Assembly: GCF_030867145.1 (NCBI RefSeq)
Contig: NC_134422.1
Span: 8,318,531 to 8,382,530, forward strand
Direction of reading: 5' to 3'
DNA from: Opisthocomus hoazin
Lineage: Eukaryota > Chordata > Aves > Opisthocomiformes > Opisthocomidae
Length of the DNA stretch: 64,000 nucleotides
This document shows positions 56,701-64,000 of this stretch, in pieces. The position numbers and the translations under genes were made by a program. A model generated the notes under the pieces. The model made no database searches. It was not told where the DNA came from and worked only from the letters and a program-made list of their open reading frames with translations. Position 1 is the first letter of the stretch; each line of letters begins with the position of its first letter.

Positions 56701-58082
56701 ATGACTGCAAGCGGCAGGAATGAAAAATGTTTTACTTTACCTTTTTTCGTTTTCTCTTCTCCAAATTTTGTTTTTCTGCAAGTGATTTAATTGCTTCAAT
56801 CCAGGTATCAGCCATTCGTCTGATGCGTAACATCATCCACCTGAATTCCTCATGTCTTGACATCATTTTGTAGAGATTATCAAAGTTGATACGAATTTCA
56901 GCCTTCAATTAAAGCATTAAAAATAAACCCCACAACATTAATCTTCAAATAGTGTACTCCTCACATTTTGAGAAGTTTTTTCACTTCTGGACTCTGTACT
57001 TTACATTCCTCATTAAAAAAAAAAACATTAGGAAAAAAAAAGATACACTCCTAACAGTAAAGTCACGTTCAGATTTTAGTTCAAATATTTAAGATATCTT
57101 TAAACAGACATTTCTAAGCCATGTAAATTACTGTTACTTTTATTAGTGGCATTTGGTAGCTCCGGAGTGTGTTTGCAGTGTTTCGCATTGTATTTATTTC
57201 TACAATATAAGATTTGGTTTTGTTCATGTGCTTCAAAATGAGGTTAAAGTATCTCCAAAACACAATATAAAATCAGAACAGCATGTCAAAGATTCATGTA
57301 CATCATGAATCTTCCAAATACAAGGAAGTCTCCTATTATACCATGAAGGAAGAAACATTTACTAGAGTATAAATTTTAAATGAAATACTCATTTTAAAGC
57401 TAGACTGATCTAAGAACAATTGGTCTTAGAAAATGAGACAGCCTATATCTAAATTATGTAAGCAATATTCATATACAGCCCAGCAATTATCTTAAAATAC
57501 CTAAGTGCTACATAATTAGGCTATAACAGTTTAGAAACAACCCTGCAGGCTGTAGGGTTTTTAAAGGAAAAATTTACGACTAATGAAAACGTTACTACAA
57601 AACTGGAACATATATAAGCCTCTTCCTTCAAGGCATTTTTATACATAAGGTCCAGATTTATGGCACAATAAAAATGGACAGTTTCACATATGGTCACTTA
57701 ACACTGCTGAACAGTCTATGGATTTGTAATTCGTCTTAGTATCTGTGTACAATATTTCATACATTTAAACACAAAAATTTCTTTAATGGAAATCTATCAC
57801 CAAGACTGCAGCACATTACAATGATTGGAGAAAATACATGATGAGCTACATATATATACAGGCAAGGATGTTTCCCTTCAGTTTTGAGGAGCTGAGAAAT
57901 AAAAATGGTAAATTCTAGTCTTACGAGCATTTATGTGGCACAGGATTCCAGGATGTTCTGCATGAATTACAATTACTGAATAATTCCTCATGTTTTAACA
58001 TTGCTCTTACCACTGTTTTTTGATCAGTTTCTTCATTAGGATTTTTTGCTCTCCAAGGTAAACGAGGACACCAATTTTCAAC
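11591..58082 (-). CDS. MGAT5: MGAT5, 3' portion of gene (12 coding exons): N-glycan beta-1,6-GlcNAc transferase V
   Basis: Join of 58011-58082, 56741-56902, 55457-55626, 54425-54559, 48081-48214, 44114-44247, 31454-31603, 23506-23652, 19050-19166, 18141-18215, 13519-13676 and 11591-11789, read on the minus strand: 1653 nt, 550 codons plus TAG. The product aligns with human GnT-V residues 192-741 without gaps by my recollection of that sequence. The family enzyme is a type II Golgi membrane protein that transfers GlcNAc from UDP-GlcNAc in beta-1,6 linkage to the alpha-1,6 mannose arm of N-glycans, making tri- and tetra-antennary glycans that alter receptor retention and cell adhesion. The window lacks the N-terminal tail, membrane span and stem. 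The C-terminus ALCKDCL and the segment DILVPSF favour MGAT5 over its paralogue MGAT5B. All splice sites are GT/AG and all phases match, so this looks like a working gene rather than a pseudogene. Confidence 0.97.
11790..13518 (-). other. MGAT5 last intron (1.7 kb)
   Basis: GTAAGT at the 5' side and TTTTTAG at the 3' side. It contains a ten-base C run at 12428-12437 and a modest CpG-rich stretch at 13030-13140. No repeat or gene recognised. Confidence 0.85.
13519..13676 (-). CDS. MGAT5: MGAT5 exon, residues D624-R676, Cys-rich C-terminal domain
   Basis: 158 nt: 52 codons plus AG of a split Arg codon. It encodes [20 protein letters not shown] and then [32 protein letters not shown]. Four cysteines (FC, SC, VC, IC) are all conserved and take part in the disulfide-rich C-terminal domain of the family. 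Near-identical to human until the last few residues. Acceptor CTGTCACTGCAG, donor GTAAGT. Confidence 0.97.
14777..15046 (-). mobile_element. CR1 LINE 3' fragment (antisense to plus strand)
   Basis: The plus strand opens with a diverged AATCACAGAA box followed by TTGGAAGGGACCC and TCCACCTCCTGACTCCACAC, then CTTCCAGTGCTTGACCATTC and CTCTAAGCCATTCCCTCGTG. This is the reverse complement of a CR1 3' end. It differs from the other copies here and resembles an older CR1 subfamily. Only about 270 bp, 5'-truncated as is typical. Confidence 0.88.
15263..15350. repeat. AT-rich element with 10-bp terminal inverted repeats
   Basis: AATCCAATCC at 15263-15272 is the exact reverse complement of GGATTGGATT at 15341-15350. 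Just inside, AATACTGTAACATA occurs twice in direct orientation, and the centre holds ACTATATA/TATATAGT as a nested hairpin. Total length 88 bp, almost all A and T. It could be a tiny non-autonomous DNA element or a chance local palindrome. Confidence 0.6.
17692..17720. repeat. (AATC)n tetranucleotide microsatellite
   Basis: Imperfect tandem AATC copies with one AAAT interruption, in the intron between residues 623 and 624. It may be length-polymorphic. Confidence 0.75.
18141..18215 (-). CDS. MGAT5: MGAT5 exon, residues I599-Q623
   Basis: 75 nt, 25 codons, phase 0/0: [21 protein letters not shown] then IERQ. The [10 protein letters not shown] motif is conserved. IDPYLPYE is closer to the DPYLPYE form I recall in the paralogue MGAT5B than to the human MGAT5 form EPYMPYE, suggesting an ancestral state. 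Acceptor TTTCCACAG, donor GTATGA. Too short to be found by length-based ORF search; identified by splice sites, frame and homology. The intron after the previous exon is the shortest in the window (834 nt). Confidence 0.95.
18216..19049 (-). other. MGAT5 intron (834 nt)
   Basis: Shortest intron seen. Donor GTGAGA, acceptor TTTCCACAG. AT-rich; nothing recognised inside. Confidence 0.85.
19050..19166 (-). CDS. MGAT5: MGAT5 exon, residues L560-K598
   Basis: 117 nt, 39 codons, phase 0/0. It encodes [20 protein letters not shown] followed by [19 protein letters not shown]. The first 20 residues are almost identical to human (F570 to Y, R573 to K). [14 protein letters not shown] for DLNNQEEVEDAVKA is a more variable surface helix. 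Acceptor TTCCTTTCAG, donor GTGAGA. A CR1 fragment ends only about 85 bp upstream, inside the intron. Confidence 0.96.
19251..19320 (-). mobile_element. Short CR1 3'-end fragment
   Basis: AATCACAGAATGGTAGGGTT, then TTGGAAGGAACCTCTGTGG and CATCTAGTCC, match the reverse complement of a CR1 3' terminus. Only about 70 bp remain, about 85 bp upstream of the exon for residues 560-598, so it sits near that exon's branch-point region. Confidence 0.75.
19801..20314 (+). mobile_element. CR1 LINE, 3' end including ORF2 remnant
   Basis: Sense orientation on the plus strand. It contains GGCTGAGAGAGTTGGGGCTG, the last part of the reverse-transcriptase ORF ([18 protein letters not shown]) and ends with CATTCTGTGATTGTATGATT, the CR1 terminal repeat. 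It is 5'-truncated. A 44-bp stretch (20124-20167) is identical to the reverse complement of 58990-59033 in another copy, so both are fairly young. Confidence 0.95.
23506..23652 (-). CDS. MGAT5: MGAT5 exon, residues L511-E559, UDP-GlcNAc donor-site exon
   Basis: 147 nt, 49 codons, phase 0/0. It opens [20 protein letters not shown], the most invariant stretch of the family, with Glu at human positions 520 and 526 and Lys at 554, which I recall as donor-site positions. It continues [17 protein letters not shown]. The pair L537-R538 replaces human P537-K538, and [10 protein letters not shown] replaces FFIGKPTLRE. Acceptor TATTTTTCAG, donor GTAAGC. The exon has no overlapping long frame of its own on the minus strand, so it is easily missed by ORF length alone. 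Confidence 0.96.
23653..31453 (-). other. MGAT5 intron (7.8 kb)
   Basis: Between residues 510 and 511. AT-rich; it carries a TG-rich microsatellite at 24489-24520 and a shorter TG run near 25576. No interspersed repeat or coding exon recognised. Confidence 0.85.
24489..24520. repeat. (TG)n-rich microsatellite
   Basis: Alternating TG with CACG and TATACATA interruptions in an intron, so it may vary in length between individuals. Confidence 0.75.
31454..31603 (-). CDS. MGAT5: MGAT5 exon, residues D461-K510
   Basis: 150 nt, 50 codons, phase 0/0. It encodes [20 protein letters not shown] and then [30 protein letters not shown]. The second half ([20 protein letters not shown]) is identical to human, while residues 477-490 ([14 protein letters not shown] against ATVYGSSTKNIPSY) vary. 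This is part of the C-terminal donor-binding lobe. Acceptor TTGCTATTACAG, donor GTAAGT. It is isolated by the two largest introns in the window, 12.5 kb upstream and 7.8 kb downstream. Confidence 0.96.
33681..33757 (+). mobile_element. Ancient CR1-like 3' tail
   Basis: The phrase GGAGACAGAAGACTGGACTA, then GATAAATCTTTGATCTGAAC TGGCC, closely follows the turtle/crocodile CR1 tail (GGAGACAGGATACTGGGCTA, then GATGGACCTTTGGTCTGACC). It is more diverged than the avian-type CR1 copies here, consistent with an insertion older than birds. Based on recalled consensus, not an alignment. Confidence 0.5.
38021..38036. repeat. (AT)n microsatellite
   Basis: About seven alternating AT units following CACACATGC, in the largest intron. 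Confidence 0.7.
40432..40451. repeat. 20-base poly(T) tract
   Basis: A pure T run preceded by a pyrimidine-rich stretch. The flanks show no retroposed gene or SINE, and minus-strand sequence above it lacks a poly(A) signal, so it is treated as a simple repeat. Confidence 0.8.
42690..43475 (+). mobile_element. CR1 LINE, longest copy, with decayed ORF2 C-terminus
   Basis: Frames in the plus strand read [18 protein letters not shown] and [10 protein letters not shown], then after frame breaks [18 protein letters not shown] sequence and [20 protein letters not shown], the typical C-terminal end of the CR1 ORF2 (endonuclease/reverse transcriptase) protein. The element ends ATTCTGTGATTCTATGAT at 43475. 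Several frameshifts show that it is dead. The 5' end is truncated; the exact left edge is uncertain by tens of bases. Confidence 0.93.
44114..44247 (-). CDS. MGAT5: MGAT5 exon, residues P416-K510 part 1 (P416-K460), two N-glycosylation sequons
   Basis: 134 nt: CT completing P416, then 44 codons, ending in phase 0. It encodes [20 protein letters not shown] and then [24 protein letters not shown]. The sequons NSS (human N433) and NQS (N447) are both present. Changes from human are conservative: H438 to K, E442 to D, S457 to N. It links the two Rossmann-like lobes. Acceptor TGTTTCTTACAG, donor GTGAGT. Confidence 0.96.
44248..48080 (-). other. MGAT5 intron (3.8 kb)
   Basis: Splits the codon for P416. 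AT-rich, with a short AAAT tandem repeat near 45370-45390 and otherwise nothing recognisable. Confidence 0.85.
48081..48214 (-). CDS. MGAT5: MGAT5 exon, residues Q371-P416, acceptor-site lobe
   Basis: 134 nt: the final G of Q371, 44 codons, then the first C of the P416 codon. It encodes [15 protein letters not shown] and continues [26 protein letters not shown]. The only difference I see from human is N390 to H (NHAHY for NHANY). F380 and W401, which I recall as acceptor- or loop-interacting residues in GnT-V structures, are both present. The acceptor has a long pyrimidine tract ending TTCTTCTAG; the donor is GTAAGT. A 6.2 kb intron precedes it and a 3.9 kb intron follows. Confidence 0.96.
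48215..54424 (-). other. MGAT5 intron (6.2 kb)
   Basis: Splits the codon for Q371. AT-rich; contains a purine-rich stretch on the plus strand at 54113-54150. No CR1 copy or coding exon recognised. Confidence 0.85.
54425..54559 (-). CDS. MGAT5: MGAT5 exon, residues E326-Q371, contains N-glycosylation sequon N334
   Basis: 135 nt: the final G of the E326 codon, 44 codons, then CA of the Q371 codon. It encodes [20 protein letters not shown] and ends [12 protein letters not shown]. The NRS sequon sits at human N334. [15 protein letters not shown] replaces the human GCPTVGDRIVELIYI. It continues the N-terminal Rossmann-like lobe of the catalytic domain. Acceptor CTTTGTTTAG, donor GTAAGT (the in-frame TAA there lies in the intron). 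Confidence 0.96.
54560..55456 (-). other. MGAT5 intron (897 nt)
   Basis: Splits the codon for E326. Donor GTAAGG, acceptor TTTGTTTAG. Nothing recognisable inside. Confidence 0.85.
55457..55626 (-). CDS. MGAT5: MGAT5 exon, residues I270-E326 (first 2 nt of E326 codon), contains catalytic E297
   Basis: 170 nt: 56 codons plus GA of a split Glu codon. It begins [12 protein letters not shown] and includes [16 protein letters not shown]. Counting from the human frame, the Glu in GGPLGE is residue 297, the catalytic base in the GnT-V structural work. It is present, so the core active site is intact. The segment is nearly identical to mammals (one visible change, T288 to N), as expected for the start of the catalytic domain. 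Acceptor TTTCCTTTCCAG, donor GTAAGG. Confidence 0.97.
55627..56740 (-). other. MGAT5 intron (1.1 kb)
   Basis: Between residues 269 and 270. A plus-strand open frame at 56429-56704 lies within it but has no homology or splice support. Confidence 0.85.
56741..56902 (-). CDS. MGAT5: MGAT5 exon, residues A216-K269, ends in KRKRKK basic cluster
   Basis: 162 nt, 54 codons, phase 0/0. The product reads [20 protein letters not shown] and continues through the helical segment [18 protein letters not shown] to LEKRKRKK. The basic run corresponds to human residues 264-269, inside the segment (about 254-269) reported to give secreted GnT-V a heparin-binding, pro-angiogenic activity; it is fully kept here. 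The acceptor is unusual: the AG at 56904-56903 follows a purine-rich TTGAAG with only a weak pyrimidine tract upstream. The donor is GTAAAG. Protein similarity across the junction leaves little doubt about the boundary. Confidence 0.95.
56903..58010 (-). other. MGAT5 intron (1.1 kb)
   Basis: Between residues 215 and 216. Ends in the weak acceptor TTAATTGAAG noted for the next exon. AT-rich with no recognised repeat. Confidence 0.85.
58011..58082 (-). CDS. MGAT5: MGAT5 exon, residues V192-V215 (human numbering)
   Basis: First MGAT5 exon visible in the window; 72 nt, 24 codons, phase 0 at both ends. It begins [15 protein letters not shown], matching the human segment with H198 replaced by R. 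The acceptor is TGTTACAG (58090-58083) and the donor GTAAGA follows at 58010. It belongs to the luminal region just after the stem and contains a conserved Cys in the NWCP motif. The C-terminal half (NEETDQKTV) is less conserved than the N-terminal half. The preceding coding exon is not in the remaining 5.9 kb of the window. Confidence 0.95.
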
Positions 58083-58846
58083 CTGTAACACAATCACATG
58101 AAAATAAATCATTCTATTCTACTTTCAGCTTGTCTACCAATGCCTCTCACTGCCTTTATATGATACCTTTCTATGGCTTAAATATGGGATCAGGTGATCA
58201 GTAAGTCACTGCAAGGCAGAACTGCTTTTTGCAAGAAAAGCTTAAGACGACTTTTTGTAATTCAATACTATTTTAACCTTGCAAATTTGCAACCAAAAGT
58301 TGGATTTAGATATTCATTCATGATAAAGAATACAGGAGATAAAACCCTTTCAAGACAGGGGTCAGCTGTTAAATGTTCTAAAAACAGTTTCTCTGAGCAG
58401 TTTCTAACTGTTTTCAAAAAGCACTAAGGTTTTTATGCTTCTAGACCTTACAAAAATATATATTTTGGAACATTTCCCATCACCCTAGAATATCTTTATA
58501 AAAAGGTAAAGCCTGATAATACCCAAGGATCAAAGTTCTACCTTACAGCAAAGAAGAATAAAAGCAAAACCACTCTAGTTGAAAGGTGTAAGTAACATAA
58601 TGATAACATAAGTAACAATATCCACAAGTACTCATAGCTGTAATTCTTAGAGAAACATAATCAGTACAAATGCAATACTTTTACTATTGTCTACTAGAAA
58701 AAAGTACAATAGCTAGTAATTAGGGAAGGAACAGCAAATGGATGCAAGTCACTGAAAGCTCCTGTGCTCTCCCTAGGGATCTTGCTTGTTCTGTAGAATC
58801 TTTATTATTGATGTAGGTTAAGAAATTAGACCATTCACTTTCGGGA

Positions 58847-59310
58847 AGAATCACAGAATGGTTTGGGTTGGAAGGGACCTTACAGATCACCCAGTTCAAA
58901 CCCCCCCTGCCACAGGCAGGGACACCTTCCACCAGACCAGGTTGCTCAGAGCCCCGTCCAACGTGGCCTTGAACCCTGCCAGGGAGGGGGCAGCCACAGC
59001 TTCTCTGGGCAACCTGGGCCAGGGCCTCACCACTCTCAGAGCAAACAATTTCTTTCTGCTGTGTAATCTAAATCCACCCTCTTTCAGTTTAAAGCCATCA
59101 CCTCTTGTCCTGTCCCTACATGCCCTTGTAAAATGTCCCTCTCCAGCTTTGTGGTAGGCCCCTTCAGGTACTGAAAGGCTGCTCTAAGGTCTCCCCACAG
59201 CATTTGCTTCTCCAGGCTGAACAACCCCAACTCTCTCAGCCTTTTTTCACAGGGGAGGTGCTCCAGCCCCCTGACCATTGTTGTGGCCCCCTCTGGCCCC
59301 GCTCCAGCAG
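58847..59310 (-). mobile_element. CR1 LINE 3' end (antisense to plus strand)
   Basis: The plus strand begins GAATCACAGAATGGTTTGGG and TTGGAAGGGACC, followed by GGGACACCTTCCACCAGACC and later CTGAACAACCCCAACTCTCTCAG, the reverse complement of the CR1 3' region. It is highly similar to the copy at 19801-20314 but inverted, and in the same strand as MGAT5 transcription. 5'-truncated. Confidence 0.95.
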
Positions 59311-62300
59311 CAAACCCATGGAAACAGAAACATAATTGTACTGTGAAAAGGGAGAAACACAAAACTTTATAGGGCAGCTAAGATACCCCATTGCTACCAA
59401 TTAAGTTCACAACTCCCAGAGAACTAGAAGTCAGAGTTGCTCTTACAGTTCCTCCAGTCATAGACCTGTCAAAACACAATTTTAGCTTAATCATGCTGCA
59501 GTAAACCTGGAGCATTAGAGATTAACAGCTTAAGATCATATCAAATGATTGCCAAATGAAGACCAATCACATGAAAATAAATTTACAGACATCATACCCT
59601 CATTAAAGAGAAGTAACGTATCAAGCTGAGATTCCTCAAAAAATTATATAGAAGCATTAATTTGAATGGTATGACTTAATCTACTCAAGGTATTTAATGC
59701 AACATTTGAAAGCAGCAAATTTATCAACCTCGTTTGAAAACATCTGATTCTTCAGTGGTCTCCAACTCTGGAAACACACTAGAAACTGTAGCAATTAGCC
59801 CTAACTTTTACTAATCTAAGTTGTGGAATCACTGGTAGAAAAGAGTTGCAAGGTCCTTATTACATGATTTGCACAGTCCTAATCTCTCTTTTTTTTAACG
59901 GTATAAATAATTTTGAATTATTCCTAGCATGAAAACTGATCTGTATTAAGAGATGACATTTCAAGGACTATTGCATGTGCCCCTTTTCTGGCTTCATGTG
60001 TTTCACATCACACCATCAGGCATCCTAAAGGAACTGAAGATTTCTCAGAGGTGCCAGGGACAGTTAGCAGCATGCCTCACTGACTGAAAAACAAACACAG
60101 TTCTTTTGTGCTTTTAGAAATATTCCCCCTACTCTAAATTAAATTACATTACAGCAACTCTAATCAGAAATCAACACTTAAGGATTAGTTTCAAAGTAAT
60201 ATCAGTCTATGCAGTTAGTCCAGCAATTGTTTTTCCTTATTGATATTCAGTCAATTCCTAGTTTCATTGGAAAGACCAAAAGAACTCACAGGAAGATTTT
60301 TAAACGCATACTCTTGAAAGTATGCCAGTTGTTTTGTTGTTTTCAGGACTGATAAATACACTGGGAAGAATGCGTAGGCATTCTCTTACAGAAAAAGGAA
60401 AGAATTCTGTTCATGTTGTTAGACATGGGGATAATAATTAACAAGAGCACCAAGAAAGCAAAGATGAAGCAAACAAATCTGACATACCATGGGAAGGAGA
60501 AAGAAGAAAAAAACTCGTTAATTTAATGTATTGACTCAAAGGAAACCAGGGATGGAGAGGCAAAATACTGACTGACATATCAGCCAAACTAGGATTACTT
60601 TAACAGTGAATTTCAGGTATTCTTAGGCAAAAAAGATCAGGGGTATATATGCCCCTAAGATGGAAACATTATGATACCAAAACCAGCCAAAATGCCAAAA
60701 CAAGTTCTGTTGTTCAGAACAGGAGTTAATTTTGCAGATAATTTAAGAATCAACTGGAATTAATAAGTCATGGTTCCAAGAGAAACTGAGAGGAAAAACA
60801 GAATACAGAGTGATGGCAGCAGCCAGAACAGTCAACACTGAAACTCATGCTCTAGAAGTCAATTTTAGATCCTAGTAGATATTATCAGGTAGATACAGAG
60901 CCAAGTAAGCAAAAGTGAAAAACTACAGCAGTGAAGTCTACACAAGTCATAACATCTGTATTTAGAGGTGCCTAGTACTCAAGAAACACCACACTTCCAG
61001 CGCAGCCAAGGTTTTCAGAGGTAGCAGAGATATTTCCTTCCATCTCCGGTTCTTGCTTCCCTGTTTCGTGAGAGCTACAGATGATCAACAGCCAATATAC
61101 ACTTCGGTAAAAGGGAGAGGGGTTTCAACCTACGCAACTACACAACGTATCTCAGACTTCAGCGACAGCCTTTGTAGAACTACTGGAAAAGGCAACAATA
61201 GCATTGACAGGCTTCTGCTACAGAATTGAAAAGCCTGCTGATTTGATGTTACTTATACAAGGTATCTAGCAGGCTGCTAAGTTTTATTGCTGCTTTCCTC
61301 AAAAAACACAGCAATTGCATTTTTATATGTATTTCAAGTAAAAAGCTTTCAGTTAATCGTGTTTTTCAATTGCACTACGTAAAATTAAGGTCTAAGAAGG
61401 TACAAAGCCTCGGTAAAGATTGTTCTAAAATCCTGTTAAGAAATAGAACTCATTTTTTTTTGTGTTGGAGTTAGAAGCAACAGTATGCACTAACCCAGAT
61501 GAGTAGCAAAATGAACTTCGTACCCTTCTCTTTTTAGTCCCATGTAACGATACACAGTCGTGCAGAATACACACTACTTCTGTTGCACCTTTTCTGAAAG
61601 ACGGGTAAAAATAACTTAAATAACCATACCGCTGGCCTTTTTCAAGACAACCACTTTCTGCTTTCCCTTGCTCTTTCATTATTTGGCCTTCCTCTCTTGC
61701 GCAGTGCACTAGCATTCAATTCAGTCTGAGCACTTCAGCATTTCCCATCCAGAACGTGTGATTTCTCACCTTTAAGCCTAGGAACAACTTCTAATTGCAG
61801 ATCTTGGCAGGACCCAGAGTTTCGTGAGAACTTCAGATGACCTAGAAAGTGGGTTGGTGGACTTTTTTGTTTGTTTATTTTTTAGAGAACCAAGTATTGC
61901 CACTTCAGCTAATCACTTCAGGGTTTCTCACACAGAACACAACAAGGATGCCTGCAACTAAATATGAAACCTCAGCGGTTAAGTAATTTTCCTGGTTGTC
62001 TTGCATGACCCAAATATGGCCCACCACAGTAACTCTAGTTGTACTCATCATTTCTGAACAAGTCCTGCAGCTGTTCTTCTCAGATTCAGACTATTAACCA
62101 CTGCCACGGGAACTTCTTCAAATAAAAAGGTGGGTGCTCTAGTTATTGAAAAATGCAGGAGGATACGCACAAAATGATCTTTTCCACAGCAAATACCAGT
62201 GAAAACTTCAACCATTTTTCTCAGGCTTACTGATGTAAGAGAAGTACCAGTCAGGTTTTATTTCAGTGAGTACTAAGTTCCAACTATAGATGTGGAAGAA

Positions 62301-62744
62301 AGAAACAAAAAGAATGTCTAAAACTGCTCAGACTGGCTTGAGCGGAGGCCTTCAGTCTCCTTCGTCTTCTGTCAGAAATAAGCACCAACAGTGATGCAAC
62401 CTCTGTAAAACACCTGGTGCCTGGAACAACTTCTTCTCTCCTTGCTCCCAAATCGCCTAAAGCAAGCCTATCAGCTTTCATTGAAACTACTAGGGATAAG
62501 ACAGAGATCGGGCAGGGAATGTCAGGGGAAGAATCAGGAACTTTATTTTGCAACACCTTTTCTGGAAGGCCCTAATACAGTATGGGGTGATGGGGCAGGG
62601 GGAAAAACCTGCTTTGGTTGATTTTGTATTATACCACCACCTAACTTGTAACAAAGAAGTCTGCAGAAAATGCAACAGCATTAAAGTGTAACTTCTTCTG
62701 GTCCAGGCACATTTGTGATTAAATAACATGTACAATGGGAAAAA

Positions 62745-62790
62745 ATGTGTGTGTATACATACAAATATGTGTATAGATCTGTATGTATAC
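62745..62790. repeat. TG/TA-rich simple repeat
   Basis: Alternating TGTGTG, TATACATA and TGTATGTATAC units in the upstream intron; imperfect and purine-pyrimidine alternating. Confidence 0.65.
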
Positions 62791-64000
62791 GATTATAAAC
62801 AGGAAGATGATACAGCATGTGCTAAGGCTGCAGTACGCCTCCGGTATTGTTCCCTTGATATGCACCTTGTCTGTCATTGGCAATGTTGACAGAAAGGATC
62901 ATGATATCACTAAAGTGGGTCTAGGTGAAATCCACCTCAAAAATGTACAAACACTTCAGCTTTGTTTAGGTACAGAATATCCACACACAACAAGCTCCAA
63001 GTCTGAGCAAAGGGACAGAGGGCAGCAGTGTTGGTTTGGATCCTGCTCTTCAACTTGTTTACATGTATTATTTGATCATTCCAGAGAAAACACAGAAGTT
63101 GCCTCTGAAGAAGGAATCGAGACTCCTCCTCCCCCTCTCCAGGGCCACCTTCCTCTCACTGGGTTAGCAATGGTTCCTTCTCTAGCTTATTCTCTCCATA
63201 GCAACCAACTATTCCACTGTCATGCACACGACCTAAGAGGAAGGATGTGATAATCAGACTACAGATTAGCAGTCAAAGATGACTGTTGGGAAGCAGCAAC
63301 TGCAGATTTGAAGACTGACCATTTTTTGGATGAGTGATATAAACATAAGCTATTATTCAGAACACACTATATTTATCTTTCTACTGCCACATTTATGAGT
63401 AAGACCAGCTGTGCCTCCTGTATCTAGTGTTGCATTCAATGCCAATCAAATGCATTAGGCAGTCTTTGATCATGCTGAAGAAACCAGGTCCATCTGAGAA
63501 GTCAAGTGTTCCCTGCCTGTTTTTGAATCACAGTAGACACGGCACTGCCTAGAGCAGAAGTAGGTAGTAGGTTAGGTCGCACTGTATTTCAGAAATAAAA
63601 AATTTCAGTGCCACACGATTCCAGATATTAGTGAAAAGCAAGCGTTCTGAACTGCTTTGGGGGCTGAATGCCCAGATTCTGCTTAAACTGAACTTGAGAA
63701 TTTCTCTAATCCCTCATCATAGACAATCCATCCTTACAGCGACTTTATCTTTACACAGCTTACTGGTAAGCGACTTAACACCAAAAAAACCCCAAACTTC
63801 AGAAATTAGAAGAGTATGTTTTATAGAAGTTTTGCAGGTACTTGTTGCAATAACTCTTCCTCAGAAACACACTGAAACTGAAGGGAAGTGAAGACCGCAG
63901 TGCTTGGCTATATTGCAGAGCAAGGACTGCAAGCACAGTTACAAGAACCTGGCAAACACCTGCAGGACTGGGGTAGTCTGACCCTCTTCCAGACTGAATG

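Larger units (their letters stand above)
58083..64000 (-). other. 3' part of the next upstream MGAT5 intron
   Basis: No sequence matching the expected preceding exon (ending near FFIYLSE in human) was found on the minus strand. The interval holds a CR1 copy at 58847-59310 and a TG/TA-rich stretch at 62745-62790; the rest is AT-rich and featureless to me. Confidence 0.75.

Noticed and set aside
56429..56704. Plus-strand frame of 91 codons close to an MGAT5 exon
   Set aside because: Does not overlap the exon in a coding-like way and matches no family.
62783..63250. Plus-strand frame of 155 codons
   Set aside because: No homology and no consistent splice sites or codon pattern; lies in MGAT5 intronic sequence on the opposite strand.
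58083..64000. An additional upstream MGAT5 exon
   Set aside because: I searched the minus strand by eye for the expected DYGVDGS and FFIYLSE segments and found no match next to a donor site.
1..64000. CRISPR arrays, operons, prophage or other prokaryotic systems
   Set aside because: Spliced genes, CR1 LINEs and AT-rich introns show vertebrate DNA; no spaced identical repeats were seen.

Overview
This window is eukaryotic, vertebrate and most likely avian. Introns with GT/AG boundaries separate short conserved exons, and the interspersed repeats are CR1 (chicken repeat 1) LINEs, the main retrotransposon of birds and other sauropsids. I cannot name the species.

The window holds the 3' two-thirds of one gene on the minus strand: MGAT5, alpha-1,6-mannosylglycoprotein 6-beta-N-acetylglucosaminyltransferase (GnT-V, family GT18). 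Twelve coding exons, from 58082 down to the stop at 11591, join in frame to 550 codons plus TAG. They match residues 192-741 of the 741-residue human enzyme with no net length change. Every intron is GT..AG, no reading frame is broken, and the catalytic glutamate (human E297) and three N-glycosylation sequons are kept. The 5' exons for the cytoplasmic tail, membrane anchor and stem (about 191 residues) are not in the window and must lie beyond 64000.

Layout: 1-4470 is downstream flank, GC- and CpG-rich with no recognisable gene. About 4475-11590 is the probable 3' UTR, ending at a strong AATAAA on the minus strand (4492-4497) and containing CpG-rich patches. 11591-58082 is the exon/intron body, with AT-rich introns of 0.8 to 12.5 kb. 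58083-64000 is the 3' part of a further intron. Five recognisable CR1 copies lie in introns (14777-15046, 19251-19320, 19801-20314, 42690-43475, 58847-59310), plus one older CR1-like tail (33681-33757).

I found no RNA gene, second protein-coding gene, CRISPR array or new defence-type system. The points that merit a second look are the inverted CR1 pairs flanking groups of exons, the CpG-dense island inside the inferred 3' UTR, an AT-rich inverted-repeat element at 15263-15350, and local protein divergence in the donor-site exon and at the start of the last exon.
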